Shown piece by piece: positions 21,660-32,369 of a DNA stretch of 64,000 nt. A program made the position numbers and the translations under genes. The notes under the pieces were generated by a model. It did no database searches. It was not told where the DNA came from and was given only the letters and a program-made list of their open reading frames with translations. Numbering within the stretch: the stretch's first letter is position 1; every line of letters starts with the position of its first letter. This DNA comes from Craspedostauros australis (lineage: Eukaryota > Bacillariophyta > Bacillariophyceae > Mastogloiales > Achnanthaceae), in assembly GCA_026770025.1 (NCBI GenBank), contig JAMXDE010000038.1, positions 310,001 to 374,000 on the forward strand, given 5' to 3'.

Positions 21660-24600
21660 ATGATGTCAACCCCAACGATGACAACAGTGCCCCCGATGGA
21701 CACACCCCGGTCCAACATGCTGCACAAGAACAGGACGAGCAGCACGAAGAGTCTCGACGATCCATCGACCAACATGTCAGACACAGACTCCCTCACCGAC
21801 AGCGGACTCTCCGATGCCCATCAACATGGTTATGCCTTCAACTTCGACCGCGCTGGAATCGTTGGGCGGGACAAGGAGAAGCGGGTGCTGTCCAATGCCA
21901 TCAATCAGATGCTCAACAGAAAGCGAGCCACCCAACGCACGCGAAGTCTGGATAGCACCAGCATCACCACCAGTAGCAGCAGTCAAAGCTTCACCTCCAA
22001 ACACAACAGTGAAGATGAGATGCATCACAAACAGCAACGTCGCGGGCAGCGCCATCGCACAAGTCTCAAGACAGTATGCTTCATCTCGGGACCATCAGGA
22101 AGCGGCAAGTCCGCACTCGCCATGCACTACAAGCAGCACTGCCTCGACAACTTCGCCTTCTTCATTTCTGGCAAGTTCGATCTTCAGCAGATGGAGGAAC
22201 CGTACGCGGGCATCAAGAACGCGATGGGCCAGCTGGTGGAGCAGATCATGGCATTGCCTCAGGAGGATACTCGTATGGCTGATGCGGCAGTGGATGATCC
22301 GCGAAGATTCTCGACATTGCACCAATCGTTGATTCGGCGTCTGTCGTCGAGGGAGCTCAAGACTCTGTACAAGATCATTCCAGGTCTACTTGAGATGATG
22401 GTCGGCGAGAGCACCAGCAATACAATTGCAGATCGACAGAACAAGGACCACGACCTCCAAGAAATTAGCGATGATGATGTCAGCACAAGTGCCGATGGAG
22501 ATGCGAGCACATCATTGAATGGCATTCGTGAGCAATCTCTGACCAAACAGTCATCGTTCACGAGTGCTTCCACCTCAGGATCGGCTGCTCATGGACTCGA
22601 TCCGTCCACTCAACTATCAACAGCCACAATCACAGAAGGATACAGAGCGAAGTCCGATCGAATCAAGCACACACTCAAGCGATTCCTTCGGATCGTCTGC
22701 AATCACAGCCCGCTGGTGATCATGATGGACGACATCCAATGGGCTGACAAGGCGTCGATTGACATCATGCAGACATGGGCGATGGATGGTGACATTTCAT
22801 CCCTGATGATCATCGGATGCTTCAGATCCAATGAGCTCGAGCAAAGCCAAGACCTTCAAGACATGATCACGGCTCTTCAAGAATGCAAACGAGAGAGATC
22901 CATCCGTGTCCTTGACATCCCGATCCAAGATCTACCGTTGCAGAGCGTCCGCCACCTTCTCATCGAGATCCTCCTGCCCAACAACGACAGCGACGTGAAC
23001 GGTCTTGCTGACATTGTGCACCGCAAGACTGGAGGCAACATCTTCTTCATGAAGCAGTTCTTTGAGTCGTTGGTGTACAAGAAGCTGCTGTCCGTGGACG
23101 AGGACGGCGGGATGAAGTGGATCTGGGACGAGCAGAAGATCGTGGCTGGGTCATCCGCCATGGCCAATATGGTTGATCTGATGAAGCGGAAGCTGGATCG
23201 TCTGGACGCTGCTCGTCACGTGCTGCCGATCGCGGCATGCCTTGGATCTACATTCTCGAACCGCAGGCTGATCCTTGCGATCCGGACACTGTCCATCCAC
23301 TCCGACCACAGAGTGTTCTTCAAGGATCTGTTGACGTCAGATGAGAATGCTGCGCTGATGCCATCTTCGCAGTCATCGGATGCATCTCAGAGATCGGATG
23401 GATCACAACGGCCGCATGGTGCTTCATCCCTCCGTCAATCGGAGCGGTCACAAGAGCTGCAACGGCAACAAGCGCACCTCATCTCGTACGAAGGTATTCA
23501 ACGAAGTCTGGATGTCTGTGAGAGAGAAGGCCTCATCGAGCAACATCTACATCGCAGCTCTCAACGCCGAAAGTCTGGAACAAAGGATACGGGCATCGGT
23601 ACTCAGCAACAGCCCACGAACAACGCCAACGGAAAGCAAGGGTATCGATACACCTTCATCCACGATCAAGTCCAGGAAGCTGCGCTGTCGCTCGTTCCTC
23701 AAGACAAGCTCTCCGAGCTGCGACACAGAGTTGGTGATGTCCTGCTCACCTCATACTCAAAAGGTGAGATGCGAGAGGACAAGGTCCACATGATCGCTGG
23801 CCTCATCAATGCCAGACTCGATCTCGTACCCGCCACTGCTCAGCACTCCGATCGTCGCATGAGGATCGCCATGCTCAACTCCAAGGCAGGTCAGCTTGCT
23901 GTCGAATGCGCTGCATTCCAAGCTGCGGCGGAGTATTTCCGGACGGCAATAGAACTGTTGCCAGCTGATCATTGGAAGACCCATCTTCATCAGAGCATCG
24001 ACATCTTTTCATCGGCCGCCGAATGCGCGTACATCAATGCAAACATTGACGAGATGAAGCGGTACTGTTCGAGCGTGCTGTCATTGGATTGCTCCATCCT
24101 TGACAAGATCCGGGCGTACCGTATCTTCATCGATGGCTTGTTCGTCGAATCCAACGAAACCAGAACAAAGAAGACGATCCCAACAATCCTGTCTGTGTTA
24201 GGCCAACTTGGATGCAGGTTCCCCACAAGCAAACTCGGCAGGAACTTCAAGTTGATACGTGGTCTTCTCAAGATGAAACGAGTGGCATCGAGATGGACTG
24301 TGGAGTCCTTCCGAAGCAAGCCATTGTGTGCGGATCCAACACAAGTGGCTGTGATGGAGCTGCTGGACCAACTGGCTACCGTTGCATACTTCGTTCTTCC
24401 GGAATTGTTTCCTTTGGTCATCTTTGAGTGTGTGGAGAGGACTTTGAAACACGGCATCCTCCCACATTCCTCTACCGCCTTCGCTGGTCTCTCTGTGGTC
24501 ATGGGGCCTATCATGGGAGATTTCAAAACCGCGGAAACGATTGGCAAGATCGCCATGCAGATGACAGAACACGAATCAAACCGAAATTGCGAGAGTAAGG

Positions 24601-25550
24601 TCATTTACGCTTTAAACACTGCCGTGATACATTGGATAACGCCGATGGACGTTGCGTTGCAGGAACTGTGGAGAGGGCACGAGCTCGGCATGGCATGTGG
24701 TGATGTCAACACAGCCTTTCGAAATGTTTCCAGTCACCTACTAAACAGGTTCTTCGCGGGTGAACCGCTGGCCCAACTTGACGAAGACATGCTGAGGTGT
24801 TTACATTCTATTAATGATGTGCCGCACATCGAGCAACAAGACTTCCTCAACATGAGTTGGCAGTCCATTCACAATCTTCGAGGTCTTTCCAACAGCGAAA
24901 CGAAGCTGAAGGGAGACATGTATGATGAAGATGCCTTCTTCGGACAGCCAACTGAACAGATAGACGAGGTCATCGCAATCGTTGCGATGTCGTACCAGCT
25001 GATCCTTGCCATATTCTTTGGCGACTTCGAGCTCGGCGCGACCATTTCGATAGAATCCTTCCACAAGCAGGTGAAGAAGATCCCAGGAGTTGCCTTCCTT
25101 CCAATCGGAGCAACGTACGGCAGCATCTGCTGTTATGCCGCTGGCTACACAGTCTCGAGCAAATCGAAAGCAGCCACATACCGCAAGCAAGGAGACCGCT
25201 GCCGCAAGCAGCTCCGCAAGTGGGCCGAGATGGGCAACCCAAACTGCCAACATAGCTACGCGTTGGTGCAAGCAGAACACAAGATGCTGCGATCCAAGTT
25301 CGGCTCCGCCGTCGTGAATTTCAAGGATGCGATCGATCTCGCCACGAGCTGCGGCTTCACGAACGATCAAGCGCTGGCGAATGAGCGCCTTTCGGAGTGC
25401 TTGACAAGGATGGGGATGGACGATGCGGCCGACCAGGCAATGGAAGAAGCCATTCGGCTGTATGGAGAATGGGGTGCAATGAGGAAGGTGGAGAAACTGA
25501 GATCGATGCACGAGAAGACGAAGAGAGAACAGGCGAGCGACATGAATTGA
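21660..25550 (+). CDS. Large AAA_16-type predicted ATPase with helical repeat tail
   Basis: This single-exon frame encodes 1296 residues. A Ser/Thr-rich N-terminus leads to an ATPase module: IVGRDKE, then Walker A GPSGSGKS at 144-151, then FFISGKFDLQQ and PYAGI, then Walker B LVIMMDDIQWAD with D357/D358. This is the signature of the ATPase half of bacterial trifunctional Ser/Thr kinase-ATPase-histidine kinase proteins (HstK-like), in which FISGKFDQ and DDLQWAD recur. After about residue 560 the chain is mostly helical and resembles the TPR-like region that follows in those proteins. Neither a protein kinase domain before it nor GAF or histidine kinase domains after it is present. Low-complexity Ser/Gln/Arg inserts occur at about 250-310 and 560-660. 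The function is presumably signalling, but no substrate can be inferred. Two ATGs stand in tandem at the start. Confidence 0.82.
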   Translation: MMSTPTMTTVPPMDTPRSNMLHKNRTSSTKSLDDPSTNMSDTDSLTDSGLSDAHQHGYAFNFDRAGIVGRDKEKRVLSNAINQMLNRKRATQRTRSLDSTSITTSSSSQSFTSKHNSEDEMHHKQQRRGQRHRTSLKTVCFISGPSGSGKSALAMHYKQHCLDNFAFFISGKFDLQQMEEPYAGIKNAMGQLVEQIMALPQEDTRMADAAVDDPRRFSTLHQSLIRRLSSRELKTLYKIIPGLLEMMVGESTSNTIADRQNKDHDLQEISDDDVSTSADGDASTSLNGIREQSLTKQSSFTSASTSGSAAHGLDPSTQLSTATITEGYRAKSDRIKHTLKRFLRIVCNHSPLVIMMDDIQWADKASIDIMQTWAMDGDISSLMIIGCFRSNELEQSQDLQDMITALQECKRERSIRVLDIPIQDLPLQSVRHLLIEILLPNNDSDVNGLADIVHRKTGGNIFFMKQFFESLVYKKLLSVDEDGGMKWIWDEQKIVAGSSAMANMVDLMKRKLDRLDAARHVLPIAACLGSTFSNRRLILAIRTLSIHSDHRVFFKDLLTSDENAALMPSSQSSDASQRSDGSQRPHGASSLRQSERSQELQRQQAHLISYEGIQRSLDVCEREGLIEQHLHRSSQRRKSGTKDTGIGTQQQPTNNANGKQGYRYTFIHDQVQEAALSLVPQDKLSELRHRVGDVLLTSYSKGEMREDKVHMIAGLINARLDLVPATAQHSDRRMRIAMLNSKAGQLAVECAAFQAAAEYFRTAIELLPADHWKTHLHQSIDIFSSAAECAYINANIDEMKRYCSSVLSLDCSILDKIRAYRIFIDGLFVESNETRTKKTIPTILSVLGQLGCRFPTSKLGRNFKLIRGLLKMKRVASRWTVESFRSKPLCADPTQVAVMELLDQLATVAYFVLPELFPLVIFECVERTLKHGILPHSSTAFAGLSVVMGPIMGDFKTAETIGKIAMQMTEHESNRNCESKVIYALNTAVIHWITPMDVALQELWRGHELGMACGDVNTAFRNVSSHLLNRFFAGEPLAQLDEDMLRCLHSINDVPHIEQQDFLNMSWQSIHNLRGLSNSETKLKGDMYDEDAFFGQPTEQIDEVIAIVAMSYQLILAIFFGDFELGATISIESFHKQVKKIPGVAFLPIGATYGSICCYAAGYTVSSKSKAATYRKQGDRCRKQLRKWAEMGNPNCQHSYALVQAEHKMLRSKFGSAVVNFKDAIDLATSCGFTNDQALANERLSECLTRMGMDDAADQAMEEAIRLYGEWGAMRKVEKLRSMHEKTKREQASDMN

Positions 25551-26750
25551 TGCCTTGGGGATGGGCAAACAGCGCTGAGAACGAATAGATGAGCCATTAC
25601 CCGTAGTCTGAAATCTACTCTCCTCCATTTTTCGCTCCGCACTTGAAAAGGGGTTTGGTAGTAGAATATTCCTCCGTTGTGAAATGATTTCCACTTATCT
25701 GTTTTATCATCGGTTCGACACCGTGTCGTGGTGGCCGACTTTGGGAGCTGCGGGAGACCAATTTCCCAGTCGCCTCCCACCCTGGTCTGACGCATCCTTG
25801 TTGACCTTCGGTACCCATCGCAGTATCATCAATAGTTGATGTACCAATGTATATAGATACCAATTAAACCGTACCATAACACAGAGGACAGCATCTCCAC
25901 ATTTAGACTGCTTGTCTGGCGCCATGCCTCCACGTTTCTGTCACTGAAACACTGTGCAAGAGTTGGTTCGTGTGCTTTCACTTGTTCGAGTGTCTGGAAG
26001 GTTAATTATTGGTGTGACGTCACTCTCTCTTCGGTAATTCCAAACCGTCCTCCAGTTCCACAGACGAATTAGAACACTGTGCAACATGCAAAGAACGACG
26101 CAATGACAAAATCACGAAACATCGATTTTCTATATGACATTTTATTTGTGTTCACAAGCACGCAATCGATATTTGTTTGAAAGGAAACGTGAGAACTCCC
26201 ATCGTGTTGTGGACATCGGTATCTTCGTGACCTGTCGCAGACATCATTGCGTTCCCACCAAATAAGAGTTTTGACATAACGCCACGAACCAACCAGCCAA
26301 TCATGATGGTCGGTTCATGCAATGCCATTGTTGTTGTTAACTGATGACGCCTTTGGGCTTCCGAAGGGTTTGTCCGACACGTCACGTTGGTCGTGTTGTG
26401 AATTTTCCTTTTCCGTTTTTACGTTTCGAAGCACATTTTTTTGGTGTTGTCGTTTTGGTTGCGTCGTGAAAACGTGATTTCTGACTGATTGCAGCACTCA
26501 TCCATTTCCCGAATCGTGTAATTATCGTGCTATATTCATATTTTTATGGTTTCTACCGACAAAATGCATGGTGTTGTCCAATTGTTGTCTGAATTTGTCA
26601 GTATCGCGAGTGTGTGGTGTGTATGATTTCGTGCTGATGGTGGATTCATGACTACGGAGCTGTGATGATGTTTGTTGCGTCAGCTGTTGCTGCTGTCGAT
26701 GACGTCTGCATTGTACATGTGTACAGATGCCAACACCCCCATGCTTGTGG
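25551..26750. other. Intergenic region downstream of the ATPase gene
   Basis: No gene is recognised in this 1.2-kb stretch. It contains a 36-nt sequence (25665-25700) that recurs in inverse orientation at 34298-34333. A TGACGTCA palindrome is at 26015-26022. Confidence 0.4.
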
Positions 26751-26869
26751 TAGCTAGCGGAAACAATTCAGTATGTCGTACAAAGAAGACTGGGATCACC
26801 GCACTCCACTGGCGGCATTCACCGGCAAACGTAGAATGATGGAATGCATCCCATGAGTAGGTCCGTATG

Positions 26870-27133
26870 TCAAAAGAACAGAATCACAGGCATCTGCTTG
26901 TTGCACAGATCCAAAGCATTGGGGTTGGATGACACATCAGTGATGAGGATGAGATATCTGCCCACCCAATCGCAGACCGCAAATGCGTGTATATCAATAT
27001 GCCTGGAGTTCCTCGGCAGTTGGTTGGTGTTTGCCATCATTCTAGCGCCTTGGTTGTCCTTGTAGATAAGTATGGCATGCTGTTGGCACATGCTGATCTT
27101 GTCCAGGATGGACCAAAACCAGAGCACCATCTT
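26870..27133 (-). pseudogene. Copia RNase H fragment
   Basis: The minus-strand frame reads ILIYKDNQGARMMAN and then SRHIDIHAFAVCDWV, the C-terminal copia RNase H pattern (CDNQSA.. and RTKHIDIRYHFIRE..). It begins abruptly at the end of an LTR-B fragment, with no RT or upstream RNase H sequence attached. It may be the displaced 3' part of the copia element at 27530-32270, which has the same orientation and lacks exactly this part, or a fragment of another element. Confidence 0.65.
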
Positions 27134-27280
27134 TGTCGAGATGTACATGTGAGTATATGTCAAGATGTACGCGTATATGTGCATCGTTCACCCGTTATTC
27201 TCTCATACGCACTTGGACGGTATAACTACACTCGTGTCGATAGTATGCTGTGATTCGTCATGATCACCATCATCACTCGA
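27134..27280 (+). repeat. LTR-B 5' fragment
   Basis: It starts TGTCGAGATGTACATG and aligns with the first 120-145 bp of the LTR-B at 19839, then stops. It points opposite to the surrounding minus-strand copia sequence, so it is a separate insertion or rearrangement product and not the 3' LTR of that element. Confidence 0.6.
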
Positions 27281-27427
27281 TAGGTCACGTCATGAATCAC
27301 TGGTGAGTAGTGTTCCTGGAAGTCTACGTCTGCGACTTATCAGCACAAATACGTATAGTGCAAATTACGTTACTCCCATAGCCCCCACTATCTATAAATT
27401 TCACTTGTGTTCGGATCAGCAATCGCA

Positions 27428-27497
27428 ACGCCTGTAGCTCAATGGTAGAGCACCAGTAATTCTCACTGAGGTTCCAGGTTCGAATCTTGGCATGGTA
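27428..27497 (+). pseudogene. tRNA-like sequence, degenerate
   Basis: It contains a good A box with D-arm (TAGCTCAATGGTAGAGCA), an anticodon-stem-like CAGT/ACTG around a seven-base loop, and a good T-arm (CCAGG TTCGAAT CTTGG) with B box. The acceptor stem does not pair (ACGCCTG against CATGGTA), and loop position 33 is A instead of U. This argues against a working tRNA; a tRNA pseudogene or tRNA-derived SINE head is more likely. It lies at the point where the copia RT sequence breaks off. Confidence 0.45.
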
Positions 27498-27529
27498 CTT
27501 TGCTTTTGCTCTCCCCTTGTGATTTTCGA

Positions 27530-28497
27530 TAGTGCTCTTTCATGACTTGTGCATATCCACATGCAACGAGCCGCGCTCGATGTGTGCCATCGCGTTTCAA
27601 CTTGAAGACCCATTTGCATTTGCAGCATCTGCGGCCTCGTGGGGTGGCGTCTCATTTGATCTTGCTGTACACCTTGCGTGTATCCATGGAGCTGAAATCT
27701 TTCTTGATGGCTGCTCGGTATCCCTTTCGATGGATGGGATCCGGATGGTTGAATGCCCCATCGAACGTAGTTGGTTCGATGTGCTTCTCGGATTCTTCGT
27801 TCTGGTCCTGAAGCGACAGTCCGATGTCAATCGCTGGTATCTCGGCGACGATTGCATTCATCCCGTGTAGTCTGTTGGTGCTGTGATGGATAACCTCTGT
27901 CTCTTCTATTTCGTCTATGATTTCCTCATTGTCTGTGTTCTCGTTGTCATCACTCAGTTCGTCAGCTAACTCATCGCTGAGTTTGTTGCTCTCCTTGTTT
28001 GATGATGATTCGTTCTCATCACCTCGTTCCTTTTGACCTGGTCTGTTGTTGCCTGCGAGCGCGCACAGTGCTTTGGGAATCTTCTTCCCTGCAGTTGCCT
28101 TGGGATTGTTCTGTCCCTTCCTGCCTCTTGCTTTGTGACACATGAGTCTCTCCTTTCTGTCTATGTCACGCTTGCTTGGTTTGGTTGGTGGAGGTCTTGA
28201 TGGTGTACCACGCGCAGGCCTCGCTGGTGTGTTCAGAGGAGTGATGCCCTTGTCATCGTCGGCTTCGTCGCCGGATGGTAGGATCTCGTCATCCTCAGGG
28301 TCGGACTCGCTCCGATCTTCCTCGTTCTCGAGCAGTTGGGTCACTGCTTCCTCGTCCTCATCATTGCTGTCCGATAGGATGTGATACTTGTTTGTGTTGG
28401 CAAAGGATACTCTCCTTGGTTCTGTCATTTGATGCATTGCCGTCCTTGGCGTTGCTCCCTTCCGTCCAATGGTTGTGAAGCTATCTGCGTTCGTCAT
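27530..28497 (-). pseudogene. Copia spacer and start of reverse transcriptase, truncated
   Basis: The frame 28497-27652 is an acidic linker leading to HRKGYRAAIKKDFSSMDTRKVY, the beginning of the copia RT domain (W..A..KE...L....W). A frameshift follows, and the next frame reads KCKWVFK/RARLVAC-like sequence until about 27530, where similarity ends. The palm with the YVDD motif is absent. Confidence 0.65.
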
Positions 28498-28563
28498 TTC
28501 TGAATTGTTGAGTGTGTTTGGTGCTTGTGCCCAGCCACAGAACTATCCGTATGATTGGTTGAG

Positions 28564-30861
28564 CTATTTGATGTCGCAGGAACAGACCAGTGACTTGGTC
28601 GATGGTCTGTACATGTTGTACACTCCTGATGCATGTTGGTGTGCATATCCGATGAACACCATCTCTTCTCCTCTATTCTTGAGCTTGGCAGAGATCCCGC
28701 CATAGGTGGTCTTCACAACAACCACCTCTCCGAATGTTCGAAGTGAATCGGTGTATGGTGGATTGCTGTCAAAGAATTGGCAATGGCAGTGGCAGTGCTT
28801 GCAGCTGCTGCCCACAGGCCATGCCTCTATTTGTTGTTGAGTTGTGCTCCGTTGAGCATGGAGCGGACCTTGGTGTAGAGATACGCAAACTTGTGTTCTA
28901 CTCTACCATTCCGCTGTGGCGTGTTGGACGCCATGAACTCGAATTTCGCATTCAGTCCTGCATCGATGAGAGTATCCTGCGTGGATTTGTTCTCTCCGCT
29001 GTTATCGCCTTGGAAAATGATTTGTTGATCACCTGTGTGTGACTTGATCGTCTGCACGAATCGTTTGATGTACCCTGGTTGGTCACTCTTGTTCTTCAGA
29101 AAGAAGCTCCAGCAGTAGTCCGTGAAGCTGTCCACGATCAAGGTCCAGTAGCATTTATCTCCGAAGCCTATGTGTTTAGTGTAACTGATATTGATGAAGA
29201 GGCGTTCGCCACGGCGAGTCGCTCTTGGGATTCTAGTCTTTGAGATGTTCTTCACTCTCGCATTCGCGACAGCACAGTCGCGACACACCAGCATCTCGCC
29301 GATGATCTTCCATCCGTATTGAGCGGCTGTCTGCTTCATGGTCTCGAGCGGTGCGTGACGGAGCATTCGATGCAAGTTCACCGCGCTCACCTCCTTGGAT
29401 GGGCTCTTGATGATGGCTGTGGAAGCCTTGTCATCCTCAGTTGGCATGATGGGATGCATCTGCACTCCTGTGATGAATCCGTTGGATGTTGGGAAGATGC
29501 GATCGAAGATGATCTTCTTCCCAGCTCTGTTGACGATGTCCATCAGAATGCCATTGTTTCCAATCTGGTAACTGTTGTATAGTGCCTTGTTTGTAGAGAA
29601 AAGGTTCACCACCATCTTGGGTGCGTACTTCACATTATTGAGCTGGATAATGTGGCAAGTGTTGTCATGTTGCTTGACCTTCAAGCGGATGGATCCGATC
29701 TTGGGAGAGTCCAGCTTCGTGCTGTCTCCCACTTGGACGAAGGACTTGATGTGCCGCACGTTGAAGAGGCCGGCGTCTGAGTTCACGATGTGACACAAGG
29801 CTCCGCTGTCGGCAAGCCAGGTATTCTCGTTGACCTTGTCCTTGTATTTGGTGCTCAGCTCGTGAAGCTGTTCCATGGCAGCTGCTGCCATGTCGTCGTT
29901 GTGATCTTCTTCGTTCCTGTCGTCCATCCTGTGGTAGTCCATGCCGTCGTAGTACGGTTCTCTGACTGCTGGAGTCATGTCTTCTTGGTGAGTTCCTGTC
30001 ACCGAATCGTATGGCGTGACTTGTGGTCGCTCGCGCAGGAGTACCTGCATACATCCCCCAAGGACGTAGTGCAATTCCGTCTCTGGAATGAGCTCGTCTT
30101 TCCTCCAACAGCCGGTTGAGCATCACTGTGTTGGCGAGAATCTCTTCGATTGATCGGAAATTGTCGGACAGTATGGTGCCAATCACGCGCACCCATACGT
30201 GTTGCAGTCCCCCGTTGGTCATCCCTGGGAAGCGACGCATGCCTGCTACCATCACGGCGTCGTGGATGAGCTGTCGTTGCATTGTCTCTACTGTCAATGT
30301 AGGATATGGGATCGTATCATGCCTGTGTATGGTGTCGAAGCCTCTGGCGTTCTGGACTGGTGGGAACGAGATGTCTGTTGGATAGATGACTCTCTTGTTT
30401 GGATTGAATCTGTCCACTTCTTGTTCTGATTCATTGCTGCTGTCTTTGTGGAAGATACCCATTCTGTTGTTCCTTGCCACTGGAGGAGGCAGCGCCTCAC
30501 CGCCGTTTGTCTTGTCGCCAGAGACGTCTTCGTTGTCTTGATCCGCGCTGTTCTCGTTGGTGTCGGCATCGTCTGCGTTCGCAGCCGCTTCCAACTCGAT
30601 GGCGATGGTCTCTGCTCCCATCTCAGCTGCGTCGCCGGACAGATCAATGATGTCGTTCACATTGAAGCAGTACTTGTAGCTGACTTCGCGACGTCGGTCG
30701 ACTTCATGGATGATTGGCTCGTCGCTGAGCCACGCTGGCACGACCTCGTTGTCGTGTACTTCGTCATCGTTTTCGAAGTGTTGGAAGTGATCAAAGAATG
30801 AATCCTTGATGTCGTCGGATACCTCCAAGCAGAGCATCATGTCCAGTATAGAGAGCATCAT
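28564..30861 (-). pseudogene. Copia protease-integrase region with frameshifts
   Basis: Three overlapping frames (30861-29665, 30074-28827, 28815-28564) together encode an acidic spacer, the protease motif LADSGALCH, a GAG-pre-integrase zinc segment (LRHAPLETMKQTAAQYGW, then CRDC) and an integrase core with FQGDNSGEN and ASNTPQRNGRVEHKF. The final frame holds the integrase C-terminal piece GYAHQHASGVYNMY. Frames overlap out of register, so at least two frameshifts have occurred. Confidence 0.75.
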
Positions 30862-31098
30862 CTCATGGCCGCTCTTCTCATGTCTTTCCTTCGCTGTGTT
30901 GGCCTGCTTGTTGGCCTTCTTCTTTTTGTTGAACTTCTTCTTTCGGCACTCTACCTCGCGATGTCCGATGATGCTGCAGTAGTGGCACTTTCCATTGAAT
31001 CTGCTTCCCTTGCCTTTATTGTTTCGGTTTCCGTTCTTTCTGTTATTGTTGGCATTTTTCTTGTTGTTTGCCTTCTTCTGTTTGGGACAATTCGCAGA

Positions 31099-31950
31099 TC
31101 AATGACCATACACACCACAGTTGTGGCAGATTCCCTTGAAGTTGCTGGTGCTCGCAAAGCCAGCGTCGTTAGTCTTCATGCTGCTGTCTTGAAATTCGTC
31201 GACGTAGGCCTTCCCTCCTTGGTTGGTTGTGTATGCTGTGCGAAGTAGTGCTCTGATTGTGTTGATTGTGACGACAGTTGGGTTGAATGTGAGTTGATGT
31301 TCGAAGTTGATGACTTGTGCTTTGTACTCGGCACTCACTGTGCTGAGGATCTGCATGATCATTTCCTTGTTGCTGATCTTGTACCCAACGTCTTGAAGGC
31401 GGGAGTGCAGTAGCTTGAGCCATGCAATGTAGACATCTGGATCAGTGTCCTTCCTCATCTTCTTGTTGTTGAACTGCCTCTTGAGCTTGATCTTGGTGGC
31501 GACATCGGACGGCTTGTACTTCTCCGTGAGAAGTTTCCACACCTCATGTGGGTTCCCCTCAGGGAATATGTTGGAGATGCATTGGTTGTTGTATTGGATG
31601 GCTTGCTTGCCTGTACCCTTCTCTGCATCCATCATGAGGATCAGATTGCTGAAGCAGTTGGCTGCCAGCTCGTAGGGCTCCTCCAATACTTCCTTGTCTG
31701 CTTCTGTGGCAGCTCCGATTTCGCTCTTGGTTGGGATCTTTGTCGTCCCCAACATCACATCTCTTGTTCTCTGCGCACGCGTGTACGCCTTCGCTTGGGA
31801 CTCCCAGGCATTGTAGTCCTCCTGACTACCACTGAATAGCGGCGCCTTGATGGGTTGCTTGTCCACGTTGGCTGATGTCGCCATGCTACTCCGTTGCTTC
31901 GTTGATGTTACGCGCACGCTTGCGATCTCCGTTTGTTTCTGTGTGATCAC
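31099..31950 (-). pseudogene. Copia Gag (UBN2-type capsid) with premature stop
   Basis: From MATSANVDKQPIKAPLFSG the frame shows the copia Gag pattern: F-S-G..Y..W near the start, and helical capsid sequence with CISNIFPEGNPHEVWKLLTEKY in the middle. It ends at CHNCGVYGH followed by TGA, inside the first zinc knuckle. In the same frame beyond the stop, a second knuckle (CHYCSIIGHREVEC) can still be read at about 30990-30950, so a single nonsense change separates the parts. The upstream frame 32270-31947 overlaps the start by four bases. Confidence 0.75.
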
Positions 31951-32369
31951 TTTTCAATTTTCGCTCGTGTTTCCGCGGAGATGTCTTTCGTCACAAATTC
32001 TCCTCCTCGTGTTGTCTCACTTTCTCTGCTCTGTTTGGCCGTGCGAATGCTCTTCGCCACACCTGTCTCTTCTTGCTTCATATTTGTGAGAATGCTTTTC
32101 TGCACAAGTTGTAGTCTCGCAAACCGTTCCTCATTGGTCTCGTTGATCGCGCTTCCTTCTGTGCTAGAGAGGACAGTGGGTGCACCTGCTTCCTTCTGTG
32201 GTTGAAGTGGAGTCTCACTTGCACCTTCTTCTTGTTTGATAGTTGGGTTGGACAGAGGGATGGCTTTCAATTCCTCTTCCTCACTAATTCAGCGTGCTGC
32301 TCTTGAATGATGTGGTCTTCTTCGCACGATCTGATCCGCGGGCTTGCCCTGATCTATTGTTTATAAACG

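Noticed and set aside
26015-26022. TGACGTCA palindromes here and at 34043-34050 as CO2/light-responsive promoter elements
   Set aside because: TGACGT motifs are known in diatom promoters, but neither site lies in front of a recognised gene; an 8-mer is expected by chance at this rate.
27134-27280. 3' LTR of the decayed copia element
   Set aside because: It points the opposite way to the element's 5' LTR and is only a fragment.
27428-27497. Functional tRNA gene, possibly tRNA-Glu (UUC)
   Set aside because: The acceptor stem does not pair and position 33 is A.
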